A stretch of DNA of 64,000 nt from Gammaproteobacteria bacterium (GCA_021323735.1 JAJPKM010000016.1:42934-106933); one strand, 5' to 3'; counted from the stretch's first letter, positions 1-10,803 are shown. Notes: generated from the sequence alone by a model not told the origin. A program made the numbers and translations.

Positions 1-1105
<1,105 letters not shown>

Positions 1106-1125
1106 TGATATCTCCTTGAGCGGCC

Positions 1126-2298
1126 TTAAGCGGCGCGCGTCGCTTTGAATTCAGCGGCGAGAGTGCCCGCCTTGTGGGTCCGCTCCCAGCTGAACTCCTC
1201 CTCCTTGCGGCCGAAGTGTCCGTAAGAAGCGGTTTTCTGATAGATCGGCCGCGCCAAATCCAACATTTCGCGCAGTCCAAACGGCGTGAGATCGAAATGC
1301 GCGCGCACCAGTTGCGTCAGGCGCGCATCCGAGAGTTTTCCGGTACCGAAGGTTTCCACCATGATGGACGTGGGCTCGGCGACGCCGATGGCATAGGAGA
1401 CTTGCACCTCGCAGCGCTCGGCCAAGCCTGCGGCCACGATATTTTTGGCGACGTAGCGCGCGGCATAGGCCGCCGAGCGATCGACCTTCGAGGGGTCCTT
1501 GCCGGAAAAGGCACCGCCGCCGTGGCGTGCAAATCCACCATAGGTATCCACGATGATCTTGCGGCCGGTGAGGCCGCAATCGCCCACAGGTCCGCCAATG
1601 ACGAAACGGCCGGTGGGATTGATGTGGTACTTGGTGCGCTTGTCGATCCATTTCGCCGGCAGCACGGGCTTTAGGATCTCTTCCATGACCGCTTCACGCA
1701 ACTGCTTGGTGCTGATGTCATCCGAATGCTGCGTGGACAGCACCACGGCCTCCAGGCCCACCGGCTTGTCGTTCTCGTACCGCAGGGTGACCTGGCTCTT
1801 GGCATCCGGCCGCAGCCAGGGCAGCTTGCCGTTCTTGCGCACCTGCGCCTGCCGTTTGACGAGGCGATGCGCCAGGGTGATGGGCGCCGGCATGAGCACA
1901 TCGGTCTCGTTCGTGGCATAGCCGAACATCAGACCCTGGTCGCCCGCGCCCTGCTTGCGCTCGTCCTTGCGATCGACGCCTTGCGCGATGTCCGGCGACT
2001 GCTTGCCGATGATGTTGAGCACCCCGCAGCTTGCGCCGTCGAATCCCATGTCGGAGGTGTCGTAGCCGATGTCCAGCACGGTCTTGCGCACCAGGGCTTC
2101 GACGTCCACCCAGGCACTGGTCGTCACCTCGCCGGCCACGATGACCACGCCGGTTTTGACCATGGTTTCGCAAGCCACGCGGCCCTTGGGGTCCGCCGCC
2201 AGAATGGCATCCAGCACGGCGTCGGAGATTTGGTCGGCAACTTTGTCCGGATGGCCTTCAGAGACCGATTCCGAGGTGAAAGAGAAGTTTCTGCTCAT
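1126..2298 (-). CDS. metK: S-adenosylmethionine synthetase
   Basis: Makes S-adenosylmethionine from methionine and ATP in the cytoplasm. The 390-residue product is full length for the family and carries [12 protein letters not shown] near the N-terminus, the ATP-site motif GAGDQG and the signature [16 protein letters not shown]. The start is placed at the ATG at 2298 (MSRNFSF). It has an AAGGA ribosome site just upstream, whereas the longer open frame would run into the preceding kinase gene. It sits 19 bases after the adenosine kinase gene and 20 bases before ahcY, so the three are probably one transcript handling the SAM cycle. Confidence 0.97.
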   Translation of the reverse strand: MSRNFSFTSESVSEGHPDKVADQISDAVLDAILAADPKGRVACETMVKTGVVIVAGEVTTSAWVDVEALVRKTVLDIGYDTSDMGFDGASCGVLNIIGKQSPDIAQGVDRKDERKQGAGDQGLMFGYATNETDVLMPAPITLAHRLVKRQAQVRKNGKLPWLRPDAKSQVTLRYENDKPVGLEAVVLSTQHSDDISTKQLREAVMEEILKPVLPAKWIDKRTKYHINPTGRFVIGGPVGDCGLTGRKIIVDTYGGFARHGGGAFSGKDPSKVDRSAAYAARYVAKNIVAAGLAERCEVQVSYAIGVAEPTSIMVETFGTGKLSDARLTQLVRAHFDLTPFGLREMLDLARPIYQKTASYGHFGRKEEEFSWERTHKAGTLAAEFKATRAA

Positions 2299-2317
2299 GA
2301 GTCGAAATCCTTGCGAA

Positions 2318-3268
2318 TTAGCCGAAATTGTCCCGGTACCGTCGATCGAACTCGGCCCGGGTAAAGCGGTGGTTCTGCGGTCCGCGCGATTCAATCTTGA
2401 TCGCGCCCATCAAAGAGGCCATCCGGCCGATGACTTCCCAATCGAGGCCCCGCAGCAACCCGTGAATTAGACCAGCCCGATAGGCATCCCCGCAACCCGT
2501 GGGGTCGACCACCCCGTTGGGCGTGGCGGCCGGGATGGTCAAGGTCCGCCCTGCGGTATAAATCACCGATCCCTTGGCCCCCAGGGTCACGATCAGGGCA
2601 TCCACCTGCGATGCCACCTCGGCAGCCGTCATGCCGGTTTTCTGCTGCAGCATCCCCCACTCGTAGTCGTTGACGGCCACCCAGCGGGCCTGCCGAATGA
2701 AGGTCTTGAGTTCATCGGCCCCGAACATCGGCATCCCCTGGCCGGGATCGAAGATAAACGGGATCGACGCTGCCGCGAATTGCGCGGCATGTTCGATCAT
2801 GGCCTGGCGGCCATCCGGCGCGACAATGCCAAGCGCGATGGCTGAACCCGCATCCGCCACCTTGTTCCGATGAGCAAATTGCATGGCACCGGGATGAAAG
2901 GCGGTGATCTGATTGTCGTCCAAATCCGTGGTAATGAAGGCCTGCGCCGTAAAGGTATCCTCCACGACCTGGATGTGCTCGACCTCGAGCCCCTGCGCGA
3001 CCATGCGCTCCCGGTAAGGCGCGAAATCATGCCCCGCGGTGGCCATGGGGATGCCCCGGTCACCCAGCAAATTCAAAGAGTAGGCGATATTCGCTGCGCA
3101 GCCGCCGAATTCCCGGCGCATGTCCGGCACCAGGAACGACACATTCAAGGTATGCAGCTTGTCCGGCAGGATGTGGGCTTTGAAGCGGTCGGGAAACACC
3201 AAAATGGTGTCATAGGCCACGGAGCCGCAAATCAACGCAGCCCCCTCTTTCGATAAAATCTGCGCCAT
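2318..3268 (-). CDS. PfkB-family kinase, probably adenosine kinase
   Basis: A 316-residue sugar/nucleoside kinase of the ribokinase (PfkB) fold. Visible features are the N-terminal glycine pair in [11 protein letters not shown] (about residue 55) and the C-terminal anion-hole and catalytic motif [12 protein letters not shown] (about residue 255), whose last Asp would be the base. The substrate is inferred from context: it is the first gene of an operon with metK and ahcY, and adenosine is what AhcY releases, so phosphorylation to AMP would pull the reaction forward. Another nucleoside or sugar is possible. It is divergent from the glucosidase gene at 3297 with only 28 bases between, so its promoter must lie inside that gene's 5' end. 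Confidence 0.88.
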   Translation of the reverse strand: MAQILSKEGAALICGSVAYDTILVFPDRFKAHILPDKLHTLNVSFLVPDMRREFGGCAANIAYSLNLLGDRGIPMATAGHDFAPYRERMVAQGLEVEHIQVVEDTFTAQAFITTDLDDNQITAFHPGAMQFAHRNKVADAGSAIALGIVAPDGRQAMIEHAAQFAAASIPFIFDPGQGMPMFGADELKTFIRQARWVAVNDYEWGMLQQKTGMTAAEVASQVDALIVTLGAKGSVIYTAGRTLTIPAATPNGVVDPTGCGDAYRAGLIHGLLRGLDWEVIGRMASLMGAIKIESRGPQNHRFTRAEFDRRYRDNFG

Positions 3269-3296
3269 CTATCACCGGGGTCAGTGCAAACGGCTA

Positions 3297-5330
3297 TTGT
3301 ACAGGCTGGGTAAAAGGGTGATTTATGAAAAGGTCAAGATTCTGACCCTCGGACGGCAGATCTGCGGCCACTGGAACGGGGCCGCCGGATACGAGTGGTT
3401 GGTCACCAACGGCTTGGGCGGTTACGCATGCGGCACCGTTGCGCTCGCCAACACCCGCCGTTACCACGGATTTCTCATGGCCAGCCTCAAGCCCCCGGTG
3501 CAGCGCACGCTGCTCGTGGCCAAAATCGACTTGAGCGTCGAGTACCTCGGGCAAGTGACCGCTCTGTCGGCAAATGAATTCGTCGACGGCACGATCAGCC
3601 CGCAGGGCTTCATCCATTTGGAGTCGTTCACCGTACTTGACGGCATACCGACCTGGCGCTTTTGCGTGGCCGACGCGCTCCTGCAGCAACAGATTTTCAT
3701 GGCGCCGGGCGCCAACACCAGCTATCTCCGTCTGGCCGTGTTGAGGAGTTCGGCGCCGCTGCGCGTCACACTCAAACCCTTCGTCACCTATCGTGACTAT
3801 CACAGCCTCGGAATAGGACCCCGGCCCTTCCAACTGGAGCCAGGTGCCGATCGCTGCCTGATTCAGGCCTTTGACGGTGCCCGGCCCTACCGCCTCCTGG
3901 TGAGCCACGGCGCTTTCACCCCAACGCCCGAATGGTATTGGCACTTCTGGCATCGGGAAGAAGCACTGCGCGGGCTGGACGCCGCAGAGGATCTATTCTT
4001 CCCGGGCACCTTCGGCGCCGATCTGACGCCTGAGGTGGCGCTCTGTTTCATCGCCACCGCAGAGACTTCCGCGCCGGCCGCCGGCGATGAGGTACTGAAG
4101 GGCGTCGAAGCCAAAGCCAAGGCACTGAGCGCATCTCTCCCGAGCACCGCGCCCGGCTGGATACGCAGCTTGGCGAGCGCGTCGGATCAGTTCATCGTGC
4201 GGCGCGATGCCCCCGCAGGCGCCACCAGCATCATCGCCGGATATCCCTGGTTCGCCGACTGGGGCCGCGACACCATGATTGCCCTGCCAGGCCTTGCGAC
4301 TGCCTTGAGACGCTACGACATCGCGGCCGGCATTTTTAGAACCTACGCATCGTTCGTCGATCGAGGCATGCTGCCGAATCGCTTCCCCGACGGCGGCGAG
4401 GCGCCTGAGTACAACACCGCGGATGCGACCTTGTGGATGTTTCACGCGCTGGATGACTACTTCCAGGCAACGCACGACGCGACATTGCTGAGCGATCTGT
4501 TCCCGGTGCTCACGACCATCATTCGCGCGCATGCCGAGGGCACGCGTTATGGCATCCACGTGGACCCGCGGGACGGCCTGTTGTGCGCCGGCGAGCCCGG
4601 CACCCAGCTGACCTGGATGGATGCCAAGCATGGCGATGAAGTATTCACACCGCGCACGGGTAAGGCGGTGGAGATCAACGCGCTGTGGCTCAATGCACTC
4701 CGCGTAATGGTCGGCTTCGCCGAACATATGGGTAGCCAAGGCGACCAGCGATTCTGCGCACAGCTGCTGGATCGCGCCACTTCGAACTTCGGCCGCTTCT
4801 GGAATGCCGAGCGCTCGTGCCTATACGACGTCATCGACGTAGATGGCGGCAGCGCACGCGACGATCGGGTCAGACCTAATCAGATTCTGGCGATCTCCCT
4901 GCCCCACTGCGTCCTTTCAGCCGCGCAAATGCGTGCCGTGGTGATTCGCTGCGGCCAAGAACTCCTCACCAGCTTTGGACTGCGCAGCTTGAGCCCCTCC
5001 GCACCAGGATACATCGGACAGTATGCCGGCAACCCCCGCCGGCGCGACGCCGCGTATCACATGGGCACGGCGTGGGGCTGGCTGCTCGGACCCTACGCTC
5101 GCGCGCATTTTCAGGTGTACGGCGACGCTCGCACGGCGCAGTCGTTGCTCGAGTCCATGGCCACGCATGTGCACGGCGCTTGCATCGGCACCATAGGCGA
5201 AATATTTGATGGTGACGCACCTCACACTGCACGCGGCTGCTTCGCGCAGGCCTGGAGCGTCGCTGAGATACTGCGCTCATGGATCTATCTCGAGCGCCGG
5301 ATCTCGAAGGCCCAAGGGAGTATTGATTGA
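3297..5330 (+). CDS. Glycogen debranching-type glucosidase (amylo-alpha-1,6-glucosidase family)
   Basis: A 677-residue cytoplasmic enzyme with two recognisable parts. The N-terminal domain (about 15-230) has the family stretches EWLVTNGLGGYA and TRRYHGFL. The C-terminal (alpha/alpha)6 domain has GYPWFADWGRDTMIALPG near residue 315 and FPDGGEAPEYNTADA soon after. The family hydrolyses alpha-glucosidic branch points, but bacterial members often have other or unknown substrates. No glycogen genes are nearby. The start is uncertain: TTG at 3297 or GTG at 3318, neither with a good ribosome site. Its stop overlaps the start of the GH63 gene, so the two are coupled and likely act on the same glucoside. 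Confidence 0.88.
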   Translation: MYRLGKRVIYEKVKILTLGRQICGHWNGAAGYEWLVTNGLGGYACGTVALANTRRYHGFLMASLKPPVQRTLLVAKIDLSVEYLGQVTALSANEFVDGTISPQGFIHLESFTVLDGIPTWRFCVADALLQQQIFMAPGANTSYLRLAVLRSSAPLRVTLKPFVTYRDYHSLGIGPRPFQLEPGADRCLIQAFDGARPYRLLVSHGAFTPTPEWYWHFWHREEALRGLDAAEDLFFPGTFGADLTPEVALCFIATAETSAPAAGDEVLKGVEAKAKALSASLPSTAPGWIRSLASASDQFIVRRDAPAGATSIIAGYPWFADWGRDTMIALPGLATALRRYDIAAGIFRTYASFVDRGMLPNRFPDGGEAPEYNTADATLWMFHALDDYFQATHDATLLSDLFPVLTTIIRAHAEGTRYGIHVDPRDGLLCAGEPGTQLTWMDAKHGDEVFTPRTGKAVEINALWLNALRVMVGFAEHMGSQGDQRFCAQLLDRATSNFGRFWNAERSCLYDVIDVDGGSARDDRVRPNQILAISLPHCVLSAAQMRAVVIRCGQELLTSFGLRSLSPSAPGYIGQYAGNPRRRDAAYHMGTAWGWLLGPYARAHFQVYGDARTAQSLLESMATHVHGACIGTIGEIFDGDAPHTARGCFAQAWSVAEILRSWIYLERRISKAQGSID

Positions 5331-7945
5331 ATATCGAACGAGAGCGTCAACTCGCCCATGTGGTCGGCCCCGACGGCTGGAAGCACTGGGGACCCTACTT
5401 GAGCGAGCGTCAATGGGGCACCGTGCGGGAGGACTACAGTCCCGGCGGTACCGCCTGGGAATATTTTCCGCACGATCATGCGCGCAGCCGTGCCTACCGC
5501 TGGGGAGAGGACGGCATCGCCGGCATTTCCGACGCCGAGCAGCTGGTCTGTCTCTCCTTGGGGATGTGGAACGGGGCCGACCCGATTTTGAAAGAGCGCC
5601 TGTTCGGCCTCACCAATGCCGAAGGCAATCACGGCGAGGACGTCAAGGAGCATTACTACTACCTGGATGCCACGCCGACGCATTCCTACTTGAAGATGCT
5701 CTACAAATATCCGCATCGCGAATTTCCCTACGCGGATCTGGTGGCGGAGAATCGGCGGCGCGGCGCCGATGTTCCGGAGTACGAGCTTTTGGACACGGGC
5801 GTGTTCGCGGAGAATCGGTATTTCGACGTGTTCGTCGAATACGCCCAGATCGAACCGGGCGATATTCTCATGAAGGTCACCGCGTGGAACCGCGGGCCGA
5901 GCGCCATCTTGCATCTCATTCCGCAACTGCTGTTTCGCAACACCTGGAGCTGGGATCCAGGCTGCGAAAAGCCGCAGCTGCGTGCGGCCGAGGACGGCGC
6001 CATTGCCATCGAGCCCGGTGGCTTTGGCGTGAGCCGCCTGTATTTCGACGGCGACGCCGAAGTTCTCTACACGGAGAACGAGACCAATGCGCGGCGGCTT
6101 TGGAACTACGGCGAGACCGGGTATTTCAAGGATGCGTTTCACGAGCGCATCATCGGCGGTCATCGCGATCGGGTGAACCCGGCATGCGTCGGCACCAAGG
6201 CCGGGGTCTGGTATCGATCCACCCTCCCCGCGGGCGGCAAACAGGAACTGCGGCTGCGCTTGACGCGCCGCGAGGTCGGCGATCCGTTCGAAGACTTCGA
6301 CAGCCACATCCGTCAGCGGCATCGCGAGGCCGATGCCTACTATGCGGATCTGCAAAGAGACATCGCCTCCGTCGATGAGCGCACCATCCAGCGTCAGGCC
6401 TTCGCCGGACTGATCTGGAGCAAGCAGTTTTATTATCTCGACGTGCCTCGCTGGCTCAAGGGTGATCCCGGCCAGATGAAGCCGCCGGATTCGCGCCTAC
6501 ATGGACGCGATTCGGATTGGAGCAACCTCAACAACGCCGACATCCTCTCGATGCCGGATAAGTGGGAATATCCCTGGTACGCCTCCTGGGACCTGGCATT
6601 TCATTGCATTCCCTTTGCGCTGATCGACGCGCCGTTCGCCAAACATCAACTCGTCCTGCTGACCCGCGAATGGTACATGCACCCCAATGGGCAGATTCCT
6701 GCGTATGAATGGGCATTCAGCGATGTGAACCCGCCGGTGCATGCCTGGGCGACCTGGCGCGTGTACCAAATCGACCGCAAGCAGAACGCCGGCCGGGGCG
6801 ACCTGGAATTCCTCGAGCGGGTATTTCACAAGCTCATGCTGAACTTCACCTGGTGGGTGAACCGCAAGGACACCCTGGGACGCAATATTTTCCAGGGCGG
6901 GTTTCTAGGATTGGACAACATCGGCGTGTTCGATCGCAGCGCTCAATTGCCCACCGGCGGCTACATCAATCAATCCGACGGCACCAGCTGGATGGCGATG
7001 TATGCCCTGAACCTCATGCGTATCGCCCTGGAGCTCGCGGAGCACAACCATGTGTACGAAGACATCGCGAGCAAATTCTTCGAGCACTTCCTGAACATTG
7101 CCGCGGCGATGAATTCCATCATCAGCGAGGATGTCGGCCTGTGGGACGATGAGGATCAATTCTTCTACGACGTCCTGTGCCTGCCCGACAACCGGCGCGT
7201 GCGCCTGCGGATTCGCTCCATGGTGGGACTGATACCGCTGTTCGCGGTGGAAACCTTGGAACCCGAGCTGCTGGAGAGGCTGCCGGGATTTCGCCGCCGC
7301 CTGGAATGGTTTCTGATGCATCGCCCCGATCTCGCCGGCCTGGTGTCGCACTGGCAATCGCCGGGGCGCGGCGAGCGCCGCCTGCTGTCGCTGCTGCGCG
7401 GCCACCGCATGAAGATGCTGCTGAAACGCATGCTGGATGAGTCCGAATTCCTGTCCGACTTCGGCGTTCGCGCCCTATCCAAGGCGCATCTTGAACACCC
7501 GTTCGAGCTGAACGTGGACGGTATCAGAGAATCCGTGCGCTATACCCCGGCGGAATCCGAGACCCGGCAGTTCGGTGGTAACTCCAATTGGCGTGGACCG
7601 ATCTGGTTTCCGATGAATTTCCTCATCATCGAGTCGCTGCAAAAATTCCACCACTACTACGGCGATGACTTCAAAGTGGAATGCCCCACCGGCTCGGGAA
7701 ACTTTCACACCATCAACGAGGTAGCGATCGAATTGTCGCATCGCCTGTCGCGCATTTTCTTGAAGGACGACAAGGGCGAGCGGCCCGTGCTACGCCACCA
7801 GCCGCAATTGCAAACCGATCCTTACTACCAAGACTGCATTCCGTTCTACGAATACTTCCACGGCGACAGCGGCCGCGGTGTGGGCGCATCGCATCAGTCC
7901 GGATGGACGTCGCTGATCGCCAAGCTGCTCATGCCGCGGGCGTAG
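5327..7945 (+). CDS. Glycoside hydrolase family 63-type glucosidase
   Basis: An 872-residue protein of the bacterial GH63/mannosylglycerate-hydrolase-like group, recognisable from WGPYLSERQWGTVREDYS at the N-terminus and from the aromatic-rich (alpha/alpha)6 core with WEYPWYASWDLAFH near residue 412, GGYINQSDGTSWMA near 545 and GNSNWRGPIWFP near 750. No signal peptide is seen, so it should act in the cytoplasm. Known relatives hydrolyse alpha-glucosides or glucosyl/mannosylglycerate; the substrate here cannot be told. It starts with TTG inside TTGA, overlapping the stop of the upstream debranching-type gene by four bases, which indicates translational coupling. Confidence 0.9.
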   Translation: MNIERERQLAHVVGPDGWKHWGPYLSERQWGTVREDYSPGGTAWEYFPHDHARSRAYRWGEDGIAGISDAEQLVCLSLGMWNGADPILKERLFGLTNAEGNHGEDVKEHYYYLDATPTHSYLKMLYKYPHREFPYADLVAENRRRGADVPEYELLDTGVFAENRYFDVFVEYAQIEPGDILMKVTAWNRGPSAILHLIPQLLFRNTWSWDPGCEKPQLRAAEDGAIAIEPGGFGVSRLYFDGDAEVLYTENETNARRLWNYGETGYFKDAFHERIIGGHRDRVNPACVGTKAGVWYRSTLPAGGKQELRLRLTRREVGDPFEDFDSHIRQRHREADAYYADLQRDIASVDERTIQRQAFAGLIWSKQFYYLDVPRWLKGDPGQMKPPDSRLHGRDSDWSNLNNADILSMPDKWEYPWYASWDLAFHCIPFALIDAPFAKHQLVLLTREWYMHPNGQIPAYEWAFSDVNPPVHAWATWRVYQIDRKQNAGRGDLEFLERVFHKLMLNFTWWVNRKDTLGRNIFQGGFLGLDNIGVFDRSAQLPTGGYINQSDGTSWMAMYALNLMRIALELAEHNHVYEDIASKFFEHFLNIAAAMNSIISEDVGLWDDEDQFFYDVLCLPDNRRVRLRIRSMVGLIPLFAVETLEPELLERLPGFRRRLEWFLMHRPDLAGLVSHWQSPGRGERRLLSLLRGHRMKMLLKRMLDESEFLSDFGVRALSKAHLEHPFELNVDGIRESVRYTPAESETRQFGGNSNWRGPIWFPMNFLIIESLQKFHHYYGDDFKVECPTGSGNFHTINEVAIELSHRLSRIFLKDDKGERPVLRHQPQLQTDPYYQDCIPFYEYFHGDSGRGVGASHQSGWTSLIAKLLMPRA

Positions 7946-7959
7946 GCGTAGTCAATGGG

Positions 7960-7984
7960 GCAAGCCCCGCCTATCAAGGCTTGC
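7960..7984. terminator. Inverted repeat between convergent genes, possible terminator
   Basis: GCAAGCC at 7960-7966 pairs with GGCTTGC at 7978-7984. It lies between the ends of the GH63 gene and the convergent glycosyltransferase gene, whose stop codon is inside the loop. A competing GGGG/CCCC hairpin lies at 7957-7968. No T-run follows on either strand, so termination activity is only a possibility. Confidence 0.3.
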
Positions 7985-9188
7985 GCGCGGGATCGGCAAC
8001 TCGCCAGCTCAGCTTCAGGTTGAGCCAGAAGTTCCACCCGGTCACGACGATGATGGCGACGGCATTGGCGACGTAGCGGTTCATGCCGAGTAGATTGAAT
8101 TGCAGATTCAAAAGCACCGTATTCAGCACCAGGCCGGCGAGGCAAATGAGCTGAAACTTGGCAAATCGTCGCAACCGATCCTTGGCACCTAACTGCCGAG
8201 CCGAGATGTCGCCGAACGTCCACGCATCGTTCCAGACGAAATTATTGATGAGCGCAACCTCGGAGGCGATCAATTTGCTGCGCGTCAGGCCCCAGCCGAG
8301 CATGGTCGGATCGCTGAGCAGAAATAGCAGCCCCATGTCGACCACGACGCCGCTGCACCCCACCGCCGCGAAGCGGACGAATCGGCTGATCGGCAGCGCC
8401 GAGAATCTTAAGCGCAGCAAATGGCGCAGATAGTCCACATAGACCGTGCGCGTCACCTTGCTCTCGCCATGGTCCCTCTCGCGAAAAACGTAAGGCACCT
8501 CACCGATCCAACGGCACTGCCCACGCCCCAGTACTTCGATCAGTATCTTGTAGCCCAGAGGATGAAGATCGACGCCTTGGATGGCGCTGCGCCGAACCAT
8601 GAAATAACCGCTCATGGGGTCCGTCACCCGGCCCACCACCCCCGGCAGGACAACCAAACCGATGAGCTGCGCGCCGCGCGAAATGAAGCGTCGGAAAATG
8701 CTCCAATCGCTGACGCCCCCGCCTTCGATGTAGCGCGTGGCGACCGCGATGTCTGCGCCACGGTCCATGACCTTGCACAGATCCAGCGTAACTTCCGGCG
8801 GATGTTGAAGATCCGCATCGATGACTGCCAGAATGTCCCCTCGAGCGGCTTGCCAACCCCTGATCACGGCCGTGGACAGACCCCGCTCATGCTCTCTGCG
8901 CATGACGCGCAAGCTGGGGTAATCCGCGGTCAACCGATGAGCCAGCTCCCAGGTCCTGTCGGGACTATTGTCATCGACGACGATGATCTCGTAGCGGTGC
9001 GGGAAAGCGCGGTCCAGCAACTCCGTCAGGCGACGCACCATCTCCGCAATGTTCTTCGATTCACGGTAGGTGGGAACGATGACCGACAAATGCAGAGAGT
9101 CGGTAGAGCCCGCAGACTTCGGGTCAATCCGATAGGGGCCGATGGGAACGCCGATAAGCGGGGCTAGACTGCTTTTTTCGGAGGCCAT
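7974..9188 (-). CDS. Family 2 glycosyltransferase fused to a GtrA membrane domain
   Basis: The 404-residue product has two parts. A polyprenol-phosphate mannose/glucose synthase-like GT2 domain (about 35-255) carries VVDDNSPD and the metal-binding DADLQHPPE. A C-terminal GtrA-type domain (about 265-390) has four hydrophobic helices, with FVRFAAVGCSG at its start. The family charges undecaprenyl or dolichyl phosphate with a hexose at the inner membrane, and GtrA domains are thought to help flip the product. The acceptor glycan is unknown. Its ATG directly abuts the stop of the glutathione S-transferase gene upstream, so they probably share a transcript although their roles look unrelated. Confidence 0.9.
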   Translation of the reverse strand: MASEKSSLAPLIGVPIGPYRIDPKSAGSTDSLHLSVIVPTYRESKNIAEMVRRLTELLDRAFPHRYEIIVVDDNSPDRTWELAHRLTADYPSLRVMRREHERGLSTAVIRGWQAARGDILAVIDADLQHPPEVTLDLCKVMDRGADIAVATRYIEGGGVSDWSIFRRFISRGAQLIGLVVLPGVVGRVTDPMSGYFMVRRSAIQGVDLHPLGYKILIEVLGRGQCRWIGEVPYVFRERDHGESKVTRTVYVDYLRHLLRLRFSALPISRFVRFAAVGCSGVVVDMGLLFLLSDPTMLGWGLTRSKLIASEVALINNFVWNDAWTFGDISARQLGAKDRLRRFAKFQLICLAGLVLNTVLLNLQFNLLGMNRYVANAVAIIVVTGWNFWLNLKLSWRVADPARKP

Positions 9189-9815
9189 TTAAGCGTTCTT
9201 GGGCATCAATGCTTCGCTCTCCGCCATGGCGCGCCGATGGGCGGGCCGTTCGGTCACCTTGGCCATATAGGCAGCAAACGCCGGGCGCGGCTCGACGGCT
9301 TTCATCATCAGCCCCCAGCCGATGGCCGAGCCCAGGTAAACATCCACGGCGCTGAATCGTTCGCCGAGAACAAAGGGCCCGGGACTGATCGCCTTTTCCA
9401 GGGTATTCAGCGTGTCGGCGTAGTTGCCGTAACTTAGCGCCGCCGGCCGGCTCGGTGGCGGCCGCGAGAACATCTGATCGATGATGGCCGGTTCCACGCA
9501 GCCGGCCCCGAAAAACAGCCAGCGCAGATAGGTCCCGCGCTTCGGATCGTCGGTCGCCGGTGCCAGTCCTGCTGCCGGAAAGGCATCGGCCAAGTAGGCG
9601 CAGATGGCCGCGCACTCGGTAACCACCGTGCCGCGATGAACGATGGCGGGAATTTTTCCCATGGGGTTGATGGCGAGGAAATCGGGTGACTTGTGCTCCC
9701 TCTTGTTGAAATCCACCACCTTGATTTCATACGGCGCATTCACTTCCTCCAGCATCCAATGCACAATCCGGCCCCGCGACTGCGGGTTGTGGTAGAAGGC
9801 GATGGTGTCGGTCAT
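9189..9815 (-). CDS. Glutathione S-transferase family protein
   Basis: A 208-residue cytoplasmic protein with an N-terminal thioredoxin-like half (FYHNPQSRGRIVHWML, then NPMGKIPAIV with the cis-Pro, then TECAAICAYLA) and an all-helical C-terminal half. Such enzymes join glutathione to electrophiles or reduce peroxides; the specific substrate is not visible. The ATG at 9815 is preferred over the longer open frame because it gives the normal family start MTDTIAFYHNP. It faces the broken alpha/beta-hydrolase gene, whose likely start is only about 31 bases away, so the two probably share a divergent control region. Confidence 0.9.
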   Translation of the reverse strand: MTDTIAFYHNPQSRGRIVHWMLEEVNAPYEIKVVDFNKREHKSPDFLAINPMGKIPAIVHRGTVVTECAAICAYLADAFPAAGLAPATDDPKRGTYLRWLFFGAGCVEPAIIDQMFSRPPPSRPAALSYGNYADTLNTLEKAISPGPFVLGERFSAVDVYLGSAIGWGLMMKAVEPRPAFAAYMAKVTERPAHRRAMAESEALMPKNA

Positions 9816-9846
9816 GGCAACTCCGGACGTGGGCGAGAGATTTTCA

Positions 9847-10162
9847 GTGGATTCTACTACCGATCGGCGCAGCGCCGACGTCCGATCCCCCATCCTGGTT
9901 CTCTTGCCCGGCTTGGATGGCACCGGCAAATTATTTGCTGAGTTCTTGAAGGTGATTCAGGGCCGCATCGACACCCGCGTCGTGAAGGATCATGCGCGGC
10001 ATTGCGCACGCTCAGCGGGTCGACATCGAGGGTCCGCATCTGTTGCTGCAGACCTGCGCCGCGCCATGCGCGGCTGCGGTGCTGTCGTCTATGCGCAAGC
10101 ACTCTGGAAAACGCGCGCCTGCCCAGGCGATCGGGCAGCACGGTATGGCTCCGAATCCTTAA
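9847..10162 (+). pseudogene. Alpha/beta-hydrolase remnant with internal deletion and frameshift
   Basis: The first frame gives VLLPGLDGTGKLFAEF and then RIDTRVVKD, the start of a serine-hydrolase-fold protein with its oxyanion-loop LPGLDGTG. From 9992 the +1 frame gives AHAQRVDIEGPHLLLQ and continues to a TAA at 10160; this resembles the C-terminal catalytic-His strand (GPH) of the same family. The middle, with the nucleophile elbow and acid, is missing: about 100 codons remain where intact relatives have roughly 250. A large internal deletion that also changed frame explains this best. A GTG at 9847 with GAGAG upstream is a plausible old start. The first frame stays open to 11049 only as antisense of the next gene. 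Confidence 0.75.
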
Positions 10163-10224
10163 ACAACGCGCGGCGGCTATTAATGTTATCCAGAAACCTT
10201 TGGAAGGTCAGCCGTAGCAAATGC

Positions 10225-10247
10225 GGGTGCCCGAGCGACGGGCACCC
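10225..10247. terminator. Strong hairpin between convergent genes
   Basis: GGGTGCCCG at 10225-10233 pairs perfectly with CGGGCACCC at 10239-10247 around a 5-base loop. On the plus strand it is followed by TTTCTC. It sits between the hydrolase remnant (plus) and the peroxiredoxin stop (minus), as expected of a terminator, probably active in both directions. Confidence 0.65.
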
Positions 10248-10263
10248 TTTCTCGACAATCAGC

Positions 10264-10803
10264 TTACGACTTGTGCTCGGCCTTCCACTTCTCGACGGCC
10301 GCCATGGTGTTCTCGACATGCTTGTCGGGATTCAAGGCGGTGTACTCATAAATGATCTTGCCGTTCGGCGCGATCACATAGGAAGTGCGGTTGGCATATT
10401 CAGGCTTGATCGCCAGGATGGCATCGTATGCCTTGGTGATCTTCTGATCCGCATCGGCGGCCACCGCAAACTTGTTGCGGCATTCGCTCACGGAGAATTT
10501 GTTGAGCGTATCGATGGGATCATGCGAGACGCCGATCACGGTCGCACCCAGTGCCTTGAACTTGTCGGTGGCCTCGGCAAAGTTGTGCGCTTCGATGGTG
10601 CAGCCGGTGGTGAACGCCGCCGGATAGAAGTACAGAACCACCGGACCGGTCTTCAGTGCGTCGGCCAAGGAGAAGGTGAACGGCTTGCCGGCAAGGGTCG
10701 CCTGGGTGGTGAAATCGGGTGCCTGAACGCCTGGCGCAAGTGCCGCGTACAAGGGCGCGGCAAGTGCCGCACTGCTCAGGGCAAAAATCATAAGACGCTT
10801 CAT
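10264..10803 (-). CDS. Secreted peroxiredoxin (AhpC/TSA-BCP type)
   Basis: A 179-residue thiol peroxidase with an N-terminal signal peptide (MKRLMIFALSSAALAAPLYA), so it should work in the periplasm, reducing peroxides. The peroxidatic Cys is in FTTGCTIEA (about residue 72), where the usual PxxTxxC pattern is slightly altered; a second Cys (SVSEC, about 103) could resolve it. The ATG at 10803 is chosen because it opens the signal peptide and has AAGGAA upstream; longer frames read through non-coding DNA. It ends toward a strong hairpin. Confidence 0.92.
   Translation of the reverse strand: MKRLMIFALSSAALAAPLYAALAPGVQAPDFTTQATLAGKPFTFSLADALKTGPVVLYFYPAAFTTGCTIEAHNFAEATDKFKALGATVIGVSHDPIDTLNKFSVSECRNKFAVAADADQKITKAYDAILAIKPEYANRTSYVIAPNGKIIYEYTALNPDKHVENTMAAVEKWKAEHKS

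Noticed and set aside
1106..3296. SAM or SAH riboswitch upstream of metK or ahcY
   Set aside because: The gaps between the genes are about 20 bases and the divergent gap is 28 bases, too short for any known SAM/SAH riboswitch.
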